Origin: Actinomycetota bacterium
GTDB taxonomy: Bacteria > Actinomycetota > Actinomycetes > Nanopelagicales > Nanopelagicaceae
Direction: 5' to 3'
Assembly (NCBI GenBank): GCA_009703165.1
Contig: WLGP01000018.1
Coordinates: forward strand, 1 to 10,197
DNA length: 10,197 bases
The notes below the pieces were generated by a model. The model did not search any database. It was given only the letters and a program-made list of their open reading frames with translations, and had not been told where the DNA came from. The translations under genes were made by a program, and so were the position numbers. This document shows positions 1 to 5,148 of the stretch, in pieces (position 1 is the first letter of the stretch; each line of letters begins with the position of its first letter).

Positions 1-234
1 CAAGGGCATTAAAAACTAATGAGCAATCCCTAGCAACTTTTCGAACCTGATTTTCCGTAACCATAAGATAAGGGTATCAACCCGTCGAAGCTCTTCAACC
101 GAATCCGAATTGAACTTTTGGAAGTTGTTAAAAGTTGAATAATCTTCGGGGGCAAAATCGAGGGCAATTGAACATTTTGAGCGTAGCTTCACACATAACA
201 ATGTCGTCTCCGGCCTCTTGGGCGACTCTTCTTC

Positions 235-246
235 TACACTCTGAAC
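235..246 (+). promoter_or_regulatory. Candidate -10 box for leaderless TipAS-domain gene
   Basis: TACACT (235-240) matches the actinobacterial -10 consensus TANNNT. It is followed by six bases (CTGAAC) and then the ATG at 247, so transcription would begin at or next to the start codon. There is no Shine-Dalgarno sequence before this ATG, which fits a leaderless mRNA. I see no good -35 box. Confidence 0.45.
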
Positions 247-579
247 ATGAAATTTGGGATCCATTCTGAGCAATTTCAGAATAATCACTCTAAAGAGGAG
301 AACGAGAAGTTCACTCAGGTCTTCGGGGAACTTACCTCAGAGTTTGCCGCAAAGCTGGCTGAAGGAGTGCCCGCGGCAGATGAGAGTGTTCAGGCTCTTG
401 TGAAGAAGCATTATGACTTCACTCTTCAATTCTGGACTCCAACTAAAGAAGCATATAAATCACTTGCGATGAGTTACATACTTCCGTCGCCATATAGAGA
501 TCATTACGAGGAAATCGCACAGGGCTTAGGCAAGTTTCATTACGATGCCATATGCATCTGGGCCGACGAAAACCTATAA
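247..579 (+). CDS. Stand-alone TipAS-domain protein (antibiotic/ligand-recognition domain)
   Basis: This 110-residue protein resembles the TipAS domain (PF07739), the C-terminal drug-sensing half of MerR-type regulators such as TipAL. The match covers residues 22-110: a helix with FTQVFGEL, the 'AEGVPAADESVQALVKKH' type helix, then F-W-T-P at 62-65, an AMSYI segment at 74-78, and the closing GLGKFHYDAI helix at 93-102. In the family this all-helical fold binds thiopeptides and other bulky ligands. No MerR DNA-binding domain is present, and a stop at 196-198 leaves no room for one upstream. It could sequester a ligand or act with a separate regulator; that is inference. The ATG at 247 is chosen because a TANNNT box lies six bases before it. 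The gene converges with a GNAT gene 32 bases downstream. Confidence 0.8.
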   Translation: MKFGIHSEQFQNNHSKEENEKFTQVFGELTSEFAAKLAEGVPAADESVQALVKKHYDFTLQFWTPTKEAYKSLAMSYILPSPYRDHYEEIAQGLGKFHYDAICIWADENL

Positions 580-611
580 ATCATCTCCGCTTTGTGAACA
601 ATTTTTCTTAC

Positions 612-1082
612 CTAGAGTTTTAATTCTGCAACGATTTCTTCGTCGATTTTTTCTCCAGTTTCAATGAATCCAAATTTCTTGTAAAAATCCCCAGCATTGC
701 CTTCATCTGGTGCCCAGCAAACCTTAACTCTCGTGCAGCCCATTTCTCGATACCGAGCCAGTACCGATTCGACCGCAAATGAGCCAACCCCGTAGCCTTG
801 ATGAGATTTATCTACGAGCAGTCTCCAAAGCCACGGATCCTTCTGTTCTTCTGTTGGATCTGCGCACATGATGAAACCAGCAGGTTTTGACTGCCGCAGG
901 ACGCCTCGAATCCAAGGAACCGGTAAACCAGCCTCATATGCAGGAGGGAAAAGGGCATCAGCGAAACTTTGAGCAACAGAGGAGACTAAATTCTTTTGGT
1001 GTTCCTGTACATCCAGAAGCAGGAATTCCCGGGCTCGAGTGGTGAGTTCAATTAACTCCAGTTTATCTTCTTGTCCGGGCAC
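612..1082 (-). CDS. GNAT-family N-acetyltransferase
   Basis: This 156-residue single-domain protein belongs to the GCN5-related N-acetyltransferases, which move an acetyl group from acetyl-CoA to an amine. The acetyl-CoA pyrophosphate loop is visible as Q95-GYGVG (95-100), preceded by the beta strand WLWRLLVD (84-91) and followed by a helix. The C-terminal half has the usual 'AGDFYKKFGF' element (130-139). The N-terminal part (SFADALFPPAY, 39-49) recalls uncharacterised actinobacterial GNATs; the substrate cannot be told. Translation starts at a GTG (1080-1082): an in-frame TAG lies one codon upstream (1086-1088), so a longer form is impossible. No clear Shine-Dalgarno sequence is seen. It lies 63 bases behind another GNAT gene on the same strand and may be co-transcribed with it. 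Confidence 0.85.
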   Translation of the reverse strand: MPGQEDKLELIELTTRAREFLLLDVQEHQKNLVSSVAQSFADALFPPAYEAGLPVPWIRGVLRQSKPAGFIMCADPTEEQKDPWLWRLLVDKSHQGYGVGSFAVESVLARYREMGCTRVKVCWAPDEGNAGDFYKKFGFIETGEKIDEEIVAELKL

Positions 1083-1145
1083 ACGCTAAGGATGCCAATA
1101 GGTTGGAGATTAATCAACATAGATGGTTTGAATCACCACACTCAT

Positions 1146-1607
1146 TCAGATTAGTTTGGTCATGCAGGTGTTGTCCTCTGTCAGGACATAATCGGCGAAG
1201 GCTTCACATTCTTGGTATCCAAGAGATTTATAGAGTTCGCGAGCCGGCTTGAATGGTTCTGTTGCTCCGGTCTCCAAACTCATGCGATTGATCCCTTGAG
1301 TTCTAGCGAAGTTTTCAATGTGCGCAACGATTTCTCTGCCAATTCCAAGGCCTCTGGATTTGGCCAATGTGTGCATGGATTTAAGTTCAGCATGCTCATC
1401 ATCGAGTTTTCTTAATGCACCTACACCTAAAAGTTCTCCGTCGACCCGCGCACCGAAGACTGTGATGCCTGAAGCAAATAGCTTGGAAGCATCTAGTGCA
1501 TACACGTGCTCAATAGGAGTGGAAGAGGTGCAGAAGAGCCAGTGCGCTTCAAGCACCTGAGCCAATTCATCGGTGAGTGTCTTCTCGGTCGTGATTACAA
1601 TCTCCAC
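1146..1607 (-). CDS. GNAT-family N-acetyltransferase (actinobacterial PhnO/ElaA-like type)
   Basis: This 153-residue GNAT protein carries the acetyl-CoA motif R85-GLGIG (85-90) after the strand 'AELKSMHTLAKS' (73-84). It then has the characteristic LETG (111-114), 'ARELYKSLGY' (122-131) and a C-terminal DYVL segment. This order (IKSMHT, RGxGxG, LETG, F..AR.LY...GF) is typical of a widespread group of small bacterial acetyltransferases whose substrates are mostly unknown. It shares little with the neighbouring GNAT beyond the fold, so it is not a recent tandem duplicate. The start is a GTG at 1605-1607. A TANNNT box sits six bases upstream and there is no Shine-Dalgarno sequence, suggesting a leaderless transcript. 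It is divergent from the M20D amidohydrolase gene. Confidence 0.87.
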   Translation of the reverse strand: MEIVITTEKTLTDELAQVLEAHWLFCTSSTPIEHVYALDASKLFASGITVFGARVDGELLGVGALRKLDDEHAELKSMHTLAKSRGLGIGREIVAHIENFARTQGINRMSLETGATEPFKPARELYKSLGYQECEAFADYVLTEDNTCMTKLI

Positions 1608-1613
1608 CAGGAA

Positions 1614-1619
1614 AGCCTA
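1614..1619 (-). promoter_or_regulatory. Candidate -10 box for leaderless GNAT gene
   Basis: On the minus strand TAGGCT lies exactly six bases before the GTG start at 1607, the same spacing seen at the TipAS and XRE genes. The -35 region is poor. It lies in the 126-base divergent region shared with the M20D promoter. Confidence 0.35.
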
Positions 1620-1671
1620 CCGTCTGGCAATAAACGCTCATCGGATGGCTCTTCTTCCAGCAGGAAAGTCG

Positions 1672-1701
1672 TAGACATTGGGTTATTGGGCTAAGTAAGA
1701 T
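1672..1701 (+). promoter_or_regulatory. Sigma70-type promoter for the M20D amidohydrolase cluster
   Basis: TAGACA (1672-1677) and TAAGAT (1696-1701) form a -35/-10 pair with an 18-base spacer. The predicted transcription start near 1708 gives a leader of about 20-25 bases, enough to carry the GGAGG at 1722-1726. This contrasts with the leaderless layout of several neighbouring genes. Confidence 0.5.
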
Positions 1702-1721
1702 CACTACCTATTTGAATTAAT

Positions 1722-1726
1722 GGAGG
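1722..1726 (+). promoter_or_regulatory. Shine-Dalgarno sequence that decides the M20D start
   Basis: GGAGG is only one base from the ATG at 1728, too close for normal initiation. It is seven bases from the in-frame GTG at 1734, which is ideal. The GTG is therefore the likelier start. Confidence 0.6.
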
Positions 1727-1733
1727 AATGAAA

Positions 1734-2930
1734 GTGGCTAATTTTCTGACTGAAGCGAGTGCAATTCAAAATGATTTGGCCACAATTCGCCGACAGATTC
1801 ATCAAGAGCCAGAGATTGGTTTGGAATTACCAAAGACCCAAGCCAAGGTCGTTGCAGCCCTTGAAGGTTTAGGGCTTGAAGTTTCAACAGGAAAATCACT
1901 GAGCTCGGTCACGGCTGTTCTACGCGCCGGTGACTCCCAGAAGACCGTGCTGTTACGTGCCGATATGGATGCTCTTCCCGTTACAGAGCTAGCCGATCTT
2001 CCATACAAGAGCCAGATCGATGGTGCGATGCATGCCTGCGGCCATGATCTTCACGTAGCCATGTTGATTGGTGCAGCAAAGTTACTGGTCAAAAATAAGT
2101 CAGAGCTCAATGGCGATGTGGTCTTTATGTTCCAACCAGGTGAAGAAGGCTTCGATGGTGCAGGGCATATGATCAAAGAAGGTGTCTTAACTGCAAGCGG
2201 AAGAAAAGCCGACACAACCTACGGAATTCACGTGATGTCAGCCGCAGTTCCAACAGGAACATTTACAACCAAGCCTGGCACGATGATGGCCTCTGCAGAC
2301 GAGATACACGTAACTGTCGTCGGTATGGGCGGACACGGATCACAGCCACATACAGCTAAAGATCCAATTCCAGTTGCCGCTGAAATGGTGAGCGCGCTGC
2401 AGTTGATGATTACTCGCTCCTTTGATGCCTTCGATCCAGTAGTAATCACCGTCGGCCAATTCCACGCTGGTACAAAAGCGAACATCATTCCTGACACTGC
2501 AGAGTTCCAAGCCACTATTCGAACATTTTCACCCGAGAATAGATCTCGCATCAAGTCTGAGGCTGTGCGCTTATGTGAGTCAATCGCAGAAGGGTATGGC
2601 CTCAAGGCTGATGTGAAAGTTGTCGAGCAGTATCCCGTAACGGTCAACAACGATGCTCATGCGCACTTTGTCGGCAAAGTTGCAGCTGAACTCTTTGGCA
2701 ATGAGGCGTACATGGATATGCCACACCCAATTGCAGGTGCTGAAGATTATTCGCGTGTTCTAGAAGCCGTCCCAGGCTCCTACGTATTCCTTGGTGCATC
2801 TGTTGATAAAGACTTTACGAAGTCAGAGGTAAATCACTCACCTCGTGCGATGTTCGATGATTCTGTTCTCTATCGAGGAGCTGCCCTGCTGAGCGAGTTG
2901 GCGGTCCGATCTCTCAAAGAGATGGCGTAA
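1734..2930 (+). CDS. M20D-family amidohydrolase / metallopeptidase (hippurate hydrolase-like)
   Basis: This cytoplasmic two-metal hydrolase resembles hippurate hydrolase, N-acyl-amino-acid amidohydrolases and IAA-amino-acid hydrolases; members remove acyl groups from amino acids or small peptides. Numbered from the ATG at 1728 (400 residues), the expected metal ligands are all present: C104 and H106 in ACGHD, E139/E140 in PGEEG, H168 in GIHV and H370 in NHSP. LLRADMDALPV (75-85) and GAEDY (337-341) are further family signatures. Residues from about 185 to 300 form the inserted dimerisation (lid) domain, including GMGGHGSQPH (199-208). Length is normal. The start is set at the GTG (1734) by the Shine-Dalgarno spacing; the ATG at 1728 would add two residues. 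It is first in a cluster with the DUF4287 gene four bases downstream. The exact substrate is not readable from sequence. Confidence 0.92.
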   Translation: MANFLTEASAIQNDLATIRRQIHQEPEIGLELPKTQAKVVAALEGLGLEVSTGKSLSSVTAVLRAGDSQKTVLLRADMDALPVTELADLPYKSQIDGAMHACGHDLHVAMLIGAAKLLVKNKSELNGDVVFMFQPGEEGFDGAGHMIKEGVLTASGRKADTTYGIHVMSAAVPTGTFTTKPGTMMASADEIHVTVVGMGGHGSQPHTAKDPIPVAAEMVSALQLMITRSFDAFDPVVITVGQFHAGTKANIIPDTAEFQATIRTFSPENRSRIKSEAVRLCESIAEGYGLKADVKVVEQYPVTVNNDAHAHFVGKVAAELFGNEAYMDMPHPIAGAEDYSRVLEAVPGSYVFLGASVDKDFTKSEVNHSPRAMFDDSVLYRGAALLSELAVRSLKEMA

Positions 2931-2934
2931 GAAT

Positions 2935-3144
2935 ATGGCTGAGAAAAAGGTGATGGGGCCGGCTTCATATTTCCCTTCAATTGAGAAGAAGTATGGAAAG
3001 CCAATCGAGCACTGGATGAAGGAACTTAAGAAGGTTTCAAAGCTTGCTCATATGGAGCAAGTTGCACACCTCAAAGAGAAATTTGAGATGGGTCACGGCC
3101 ATGCAAATGCTTTGGTCGCATATTTCCGAAGCAAGAACGGTTAG
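2935..3144 (+). CDS. DUF4287 domain-containing protein
   Basis: This 69-residue protein matches DUF4287 (PF14117). The hallmarks are 'SYFPSIEKKYGKPIEHWM' near the start (residues 12-29), a lysine-rich middle helix, and the closing EMGHGHANALVAYF (51-64). Members are small soluble proteins of unknown function, often found alone or fused to a DUF5655 domain. It begins four bases after the M20D stop, so translation is probably coupled. No strong Shine-Dalgarno sequence is seen apart from AAAGAGA inside the end of the upstream gene. An internal ATG (2953), with AAAAAGG before it, is a less likely start. Confidence 0.85.
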   Translation: MAEKKVMGPASYFPSIEKKYGKPIEHWMKELKKVSKLAHMEQVAHLKEKFEMGHGHANALVAYFRSKNG

Positions 3145-3150
3145 CAGGGG

Positions 3151-3306
3151 ATGATTACTACTCTTCTGCGAATTCTGGGCGTCGGGCTCGGTGTTTTTGC
3201 AATGGTCTTCGGGGAAGCAGATGATTCACCTGGACTTCAAGGAATCGGAATGATTCTCTTGGCGGCAGTCTTCTTCTCTCTCTTTAAAATCGTCAAAAGA
3301 AAATAG
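3151..3306 (+). CDS. Small two-helix membrane protein (51 aa)
   Basis: An ATG at 3151 opens a 51-codon frame ending in TAG at 3304-3306. The protein has two hydrophobic stretches, about residues 4-20 (LLRILGVGLGVFAMVF) and 31-46 (GIGMILLAAVFFSLFK). They are separated by an acidic loop (GEADDSPGLQ), and the C-terminus is basic (KIVKRK), as expected for a hairpin membrane protein with its tail in the cytoplasm. It starts six bases after the DUF4287 stop. AGGGG (3146-3150) directly abuts the ATG, so re-initiation or coupling is more likely than free initiation. No family is recognised. It fills most of the gap before the convergent SRPBCC gene, in line with the dense packing elsewhere. Confidence 0.6.
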   Translation: MITTLLRILGVGLGVFAMVFGEADDSPGLQGIGMILLAAVFFSLFKIVKRK

Positions 3307-3315
3307 CGCTCTCAG

Positions 3316-3352
3316 GTGTGATACTTATTCACACATTACGCTAGATCAGCGT
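3316..3352. terminator. Two tandem hairpins between convergent genes (possible bidirectional terminator)
   Basis: GTGTGA (3316-3321) pairs with TCACAC (3329-3334) over a 7-base loop. Right after it, ACGCT (3338-3342) pairs with AGCGT (3348-3352) over a 5-base loop, spanning the stop of the SRPBCC gene. There is no convincing T-tract on either side, so intrinsic termination is only suggested by position. Confidence 0.3.
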
Positions 3353-3813
3353 TCTAAATGATTAGCAAGTGATTCAAGATAGCTGTTCATTCCTGCCTGG
3401 GCCATCTCTGCCTGGCCTTCTGGAAGCTCCCCAAATTGGGAGAACTTCGACCAAGAATGCGCACCACGGCTTTCAAATTCGATCCGAATCAGATGTGATT
3501 CTGTAGAAAAGTCTCTTGCTGCAAACTCTTCAACAGAGGTTGTGTAATGGAGAGTGTGCTCCAATAATTTATGGAGCACGATTGTTGTGTATTTTCCAAA
3601 GAAGTAAGCGGTAAAGCCATGTTCTGGTACTTCCACACCGCATGTCCATAGCCCACCGACTTCAAGATCAGAGGTTGTCGCACCTTTAGTCGCGCTCAAA
3701 TCCACTGGGAAATACCAGGCCTCAAGCTCTGAGGCATCAGTCCAGGCCTTCCAAAGCCGCTCTATGGCTACCGGGTATTCGCGCTCTACTGAATAGAGAA
3801 AGGGCTGAGTCAT
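3346..3813 (-). CDS. SRPBCC / AHSA1-like domain protein
   Basis: This 155-residue protein has the shape of the AHSA1 branch of the START/SRPBCC superfamily, a helix-grip fold with a hydrophobic cavity. The N-terminal YSVEREYPVAIERLWKAWT (7-25), the EAWYFP motif (31-36) and the G-LWTCG strand (54-59) are the usual opening. The end, 'AGMNSYLESLANHLER' (140-155), is the typical C-terminal helix. Bacterial members bind small hydrophobic ligands or act as uncharacterised stress proteins; no specific role can be assigned. The start is the ATG at 3811-3813, with TAAAGT seven bases upstream and no Shine-Dalgarno sequence, suggesting a leaderless mRNA. It is divergent from the XRE regulator, and the 84 bases between their starts hold both promoters, so XRE binding might influence it too. 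Confidence 0.82.
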   Translation of the reverse strand: MTQPFLYSVEREYPVAIERLWKAWTDASELEAWYFPVDLSATKGATTSDLEVGGLWTCGVEVPEHGFTAYFFGKYTTIVLHKLLEHTLHYTTSVEEFAARDFSTESHLIRIEFESRGAHSWSKFSQFGELPEGQAEMAQAGMNSYLESLANHLER

Positions 3814-3820
3814 GGCTGCA

Positions 3821-3826
3821 ACTTTA
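3821..3826 (-). promoter_or_regulatory. Candidate -10 box for leaderless SRPBCC gene
   Basis: Minus-strand TAAAGT lies seven bases before the ATG at 3813. No Shine-Dalgarno sequence intervenes and no clear -35 box is seen. Confidence 0.4.
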
Positions 3827-3860
3827 TCAGGGGCGCCTACCGAGATACGATCACTTCAAA

Positions 3861-3894
3861 TGTTGCATTAATGCTACATAGCATATATGCTACA
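3861..3894 (+). promoter_or_regulatory. Twin-palindrome operator over the XRE promoter
   Basis: Two 14-bp palindromes sit side by side. TTGCATTAATGCTA (3863-3876) has one mismatch; TAGCATATATGCTA (3879-3892) is perfect. Half-sites start at 3863, 3871, 3879 and 3887, that is every 8 bases in alternating orientation, and the palindrome centres are 16 bp apart. The first palindrome begins at the -35 (TTGCAT, 3863-3868) and the second contains the -10 (TATGCT, 3886-3891), with a 17-base spacer. Six bases separate the -10 from the ATG at 3898. This is the classic geometry for repression by a dimeric XRE protein, here most likely the product of the adjacent gene (inference). Confidence 0.7.
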
Positions 3895-3897
3895 AGT

Positions 3898-4131
3898 ATG
3901 AGCCGTAACCCAGAAGAGCCGGTCTACAACCGGATCGAAGAGGCCCGCTTAGCCCTAGGTCTCTCCCGACAAGATTTGGCCGACAAGGTCGGAGTTCACT
4001 ACCAAACCATCGGATACCTCGAGCGTGAGGAGTACAGCCCTTCTTTAGTTCTAGCTCTACGTATTGCTAAGGCACTTAATCAAGAAGTATCAGAGCTCTT
4101 TTCTCAAAACCCATTCAAGAAAGGTAAGTAG
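3898..4131 (+). CDS. XRE-family transcriptional regulator (short HTH)
   Basis: This 77-residue protein consists almost entirely of a Cro/CI-type helix-turn-helix. The recognisable run is NRIEEARLALGLS (11-23), RQDLADKVGV (24-33) as helix 2 and turn, HYQTIGYLERE (34-44) as the recognition helix, then SPSLVLALRIAKALN and VSELF. A longer frame begins at an ATG at 3871, but that ATG lies inside the operator and upstream of the -10. The ATG at 3898 is six bases after TATGCT and gives the usual length of this group. There is no separate ligand-binding domain, as in the small YozG/HipB-like regulators often paired with membrane proteins. It heads a four-gene operon and very probably represses its own promoter through the overlapping palindromes. 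Confidence 0.9.
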   Translation: MSRNPEEPVYNRIEEARLALGLSRQDLADKVGVHYQTIGYLEREEYSPSLVLALRIAKALNQEVSELFSQNPFKKGK

Positions 4132-4133
4132 GG

Positions 4134-4679
4134 ATGTCAAAGAAGAACAAGATTTATTGGTTTGAGGGCGTCACGGAAAAAGGAGTGAAATCCTTACTCA
4201 CCGATGAGAACTCTAAATTCCGCTGGCTTAGACCCCAGCGCAATCGCAGAATCCTAGTTGGGCTGATGGTCGTAGGTTTCATTGCATTGGCAATGGGAAG
4301 TTACTGGCCTACATTTAAAACCAATTTGAATCTATCTAACGGATCTTCAGTAGTCATTTATAGCGTTACGGCGATATTTGTTATTTTTGCTGTTCTAGTG
4401 GGCTACTTGTTCCTTCGCGTTAGTGTCAGGGGAATAGGCGATGCCCCTGATGAACTTTTAGATGAACGCCAAATTAGAGTCCGAGATACATCATTTAGAT
4501 ACGCCTACTATGCAATGGGCTATCTGATTGCAGTGCTATTGATTTTAATGCTCTCCGGGCCAGAACTTAAATTATTTCAACCTGAAGGAAATGATGGAAG
4601 TTACGTGATCATTGCAGTCCTGTTCGCTTTTTCCTCTATGCCATCCATGGTCTTGGCTTGGCGCGAGCGAGATATCTAA
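4134..4679 (+). CDS. Four-helix membrane protein paired with the XRE regulator
   Basis: This 181-residue protein has four predicted membrane segments at about 40-58, 73-95, 122-141 and 156-175. The N-terminus is basic and cytoplasmic. Between helices 2 and 3 lies an acidic-basic stretch, DAPDELLDERQIRVRD (103-118). An (L)DER motif before a membrane helix resembles DUF2178-type proteins, which are commonly encoded next to short XRE regulators; that is a similarity judged by eye, not a firm assignment. The ATG lies two bases after the XRE stop, with GAAAGG about ten bases upstream, so it is translationally coupled. By analogy with such pairs it may sense membrane state or modulate the regulator, but no function is shown by the sequence. 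Confidence 0.8.
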   Translation: MSKKNKIYWFEGVTEKGVKSLLTDENSKFRWLRPQRNRRILVGLMVVGFIALAMGSYWPTFKTNLNLSNGSSVVIYSVTAIFVIFAVLVGYLFLRVSVRGIGDAPDELLDERQIRVRDTSFRYAYYAMGYLIAVLLILMLSGPELKLFQPEGNDGSYVIIAVLFAFSSMPSMVLAWRERDI

Positions 4680-4691
4680 ATGATAGATATC
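4671..4691 (+). other. Hairpin around a stop/start junction
   Basis: GATATCT (4671-4677) is fully complementary to AGATATC (4685-4691). The 7-base loop holds most of the upstream TAA and the whole ATG (4680-4682) of the next gene. It could tune translational coupling, or be chance in AT-rich sequence. Confidence 0.35.
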
Positions 4692-5132
4692 GAGAGCCTT
4701 GGATTACTTGGAGTATTCATCGCAGGTGCTATTCCTTGGATGGAAGCGATTGCCGTGGTTCCGGCTGGAATCCTTGTGGGTCTCAACCCAGTGGCAACGC
4801 TCATTGCAGCGGTAGTCGGCAACACAATCACCATCGTGCTCTTTGCCTATTTCGCATCAAACATCAGAGAAAGATTAATTAAAAGGAGAGTTCGTCAGGG
4901 CAAATCTGCCGAACTACCAAAACTCGAGAAAGCCATGAAGGCCTTTGATAAGTATGGCGTTTATGGATTAGCAGCCCTTGGTCCGATTCTCATTGGAACT
5001 CAATTTGCGGCAGCAGCTGCAGTGACAGCCGGTGTGAAGCCATTGCGGGCTTCGGTGCTCATAACTGCAAGTTTGACCATCTGGGCGATAGCTATTGCAT
5101 TTGCAATGGTCGCTTTTGATATCACGATCTAA
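4680..5132 (+). CDS. Small multidrug export-like membrane protein (PF06695/COG2426)
   Basis: This 150-residue membrane protein fits the 'putative small multi-drug export protein' family. Near the N-terminus is G-AIPWMEAIAVVPAG (16-30), the family's E-x-RGAIP-x-x-EA-like entry. It is followed by a second hydrophobic segment with VVGNTITIVLF (45-55), and a cytoplasmic basic/charged loop (61-90, NIRERLIKRRVRQG). Then come KYGVYGLAALGPILIGTQFAAA (91-112) and a last helix from about 125 to 147. The family name is historical and drug export is not well established. The start codon immediately follows the stop of the upstream membrane gene (no gap), so the two are almost certainly co-translated. A GGAGAGG sequence and the DUF418 gene follow directly. 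Confidence 0.82.
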   Translation: MIDIESLGLLGVFIAGAIPWMEAIAVVPAGILVGLNPVATLIAAVVGNTITIVLFAYFASNIRERLIKRRVRQGKSAELPKLEKAMKAFDKYGVYGLAALGPILIGTQFAAAAAVTAGVKPLRASVLITASLTIWAIAIAFAMVAFDITI

Positions 5133-5136
5133 AAAT

Positions 5137-5143
5137 GGAGAGG
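5137..5143 (+). promoter_or_regulatory. Shine-Dalgarno sequence that decides the DUF418 start
   Basis: GGAGAGG lies five bases before the ATG at 5149, fixing the start there rather than at the in-frame ATG at 5095, which lies inside the preceding gene. Confidence 0.75.
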
Positions 5144-5148
5144 TAGAG

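Noticed and set aside
16..288. Minus-strand 90-codon frame at the left edge
   Set aside because: No family resemblance and no Shine-Dalgarno sequence. It overlaps the TipAS start by 42 bases and its candidate promoter. It could be a real hypothetical gene, but nothing in the sequence supports it beyond being open.
592..606. Terminator TTGT-GA-ACAA plus T-run between the TipAS and GNAT genes
   Set aside because: The stem has only four weak pairs and a two-base loop, so it would not fold stably.
612..1607. Tandem duplication of GNAT genes
   Set aside because: The two proteins share only the fold-level motif; their sequences and domain edges differ too much for recent duplication.
1146..2650. 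Plus-strand frames within the GNAT gene and minus-strand frames within the M20D gene
   Set aside because: They are shadows of well-recognised genes, with low-complexity translations and no family resemblance.
3871..3897. Longer XRE start at ATG 3871
   Set aside because: It lies inside the palindromic operator and upstream of the -10; the added residues match nothing and the ATG at 3898 has the proper leaderless spacing.
3898..4679. Toxin-antitoxin pair (XRE antitoxin plus membrane toxin)
   Set aside because: The partner is a 181-residue four-helix protein with a structured cytoplasmic loop, unlike known small membrane toxins, and the operon continues with two further membrane genes.
5095..5148. 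Longer DUF418 start at ATG 5095
   Set aside because: It is within the preceding gene in another frame; GGAGAGG and the conserved N-terminus point to 5149.
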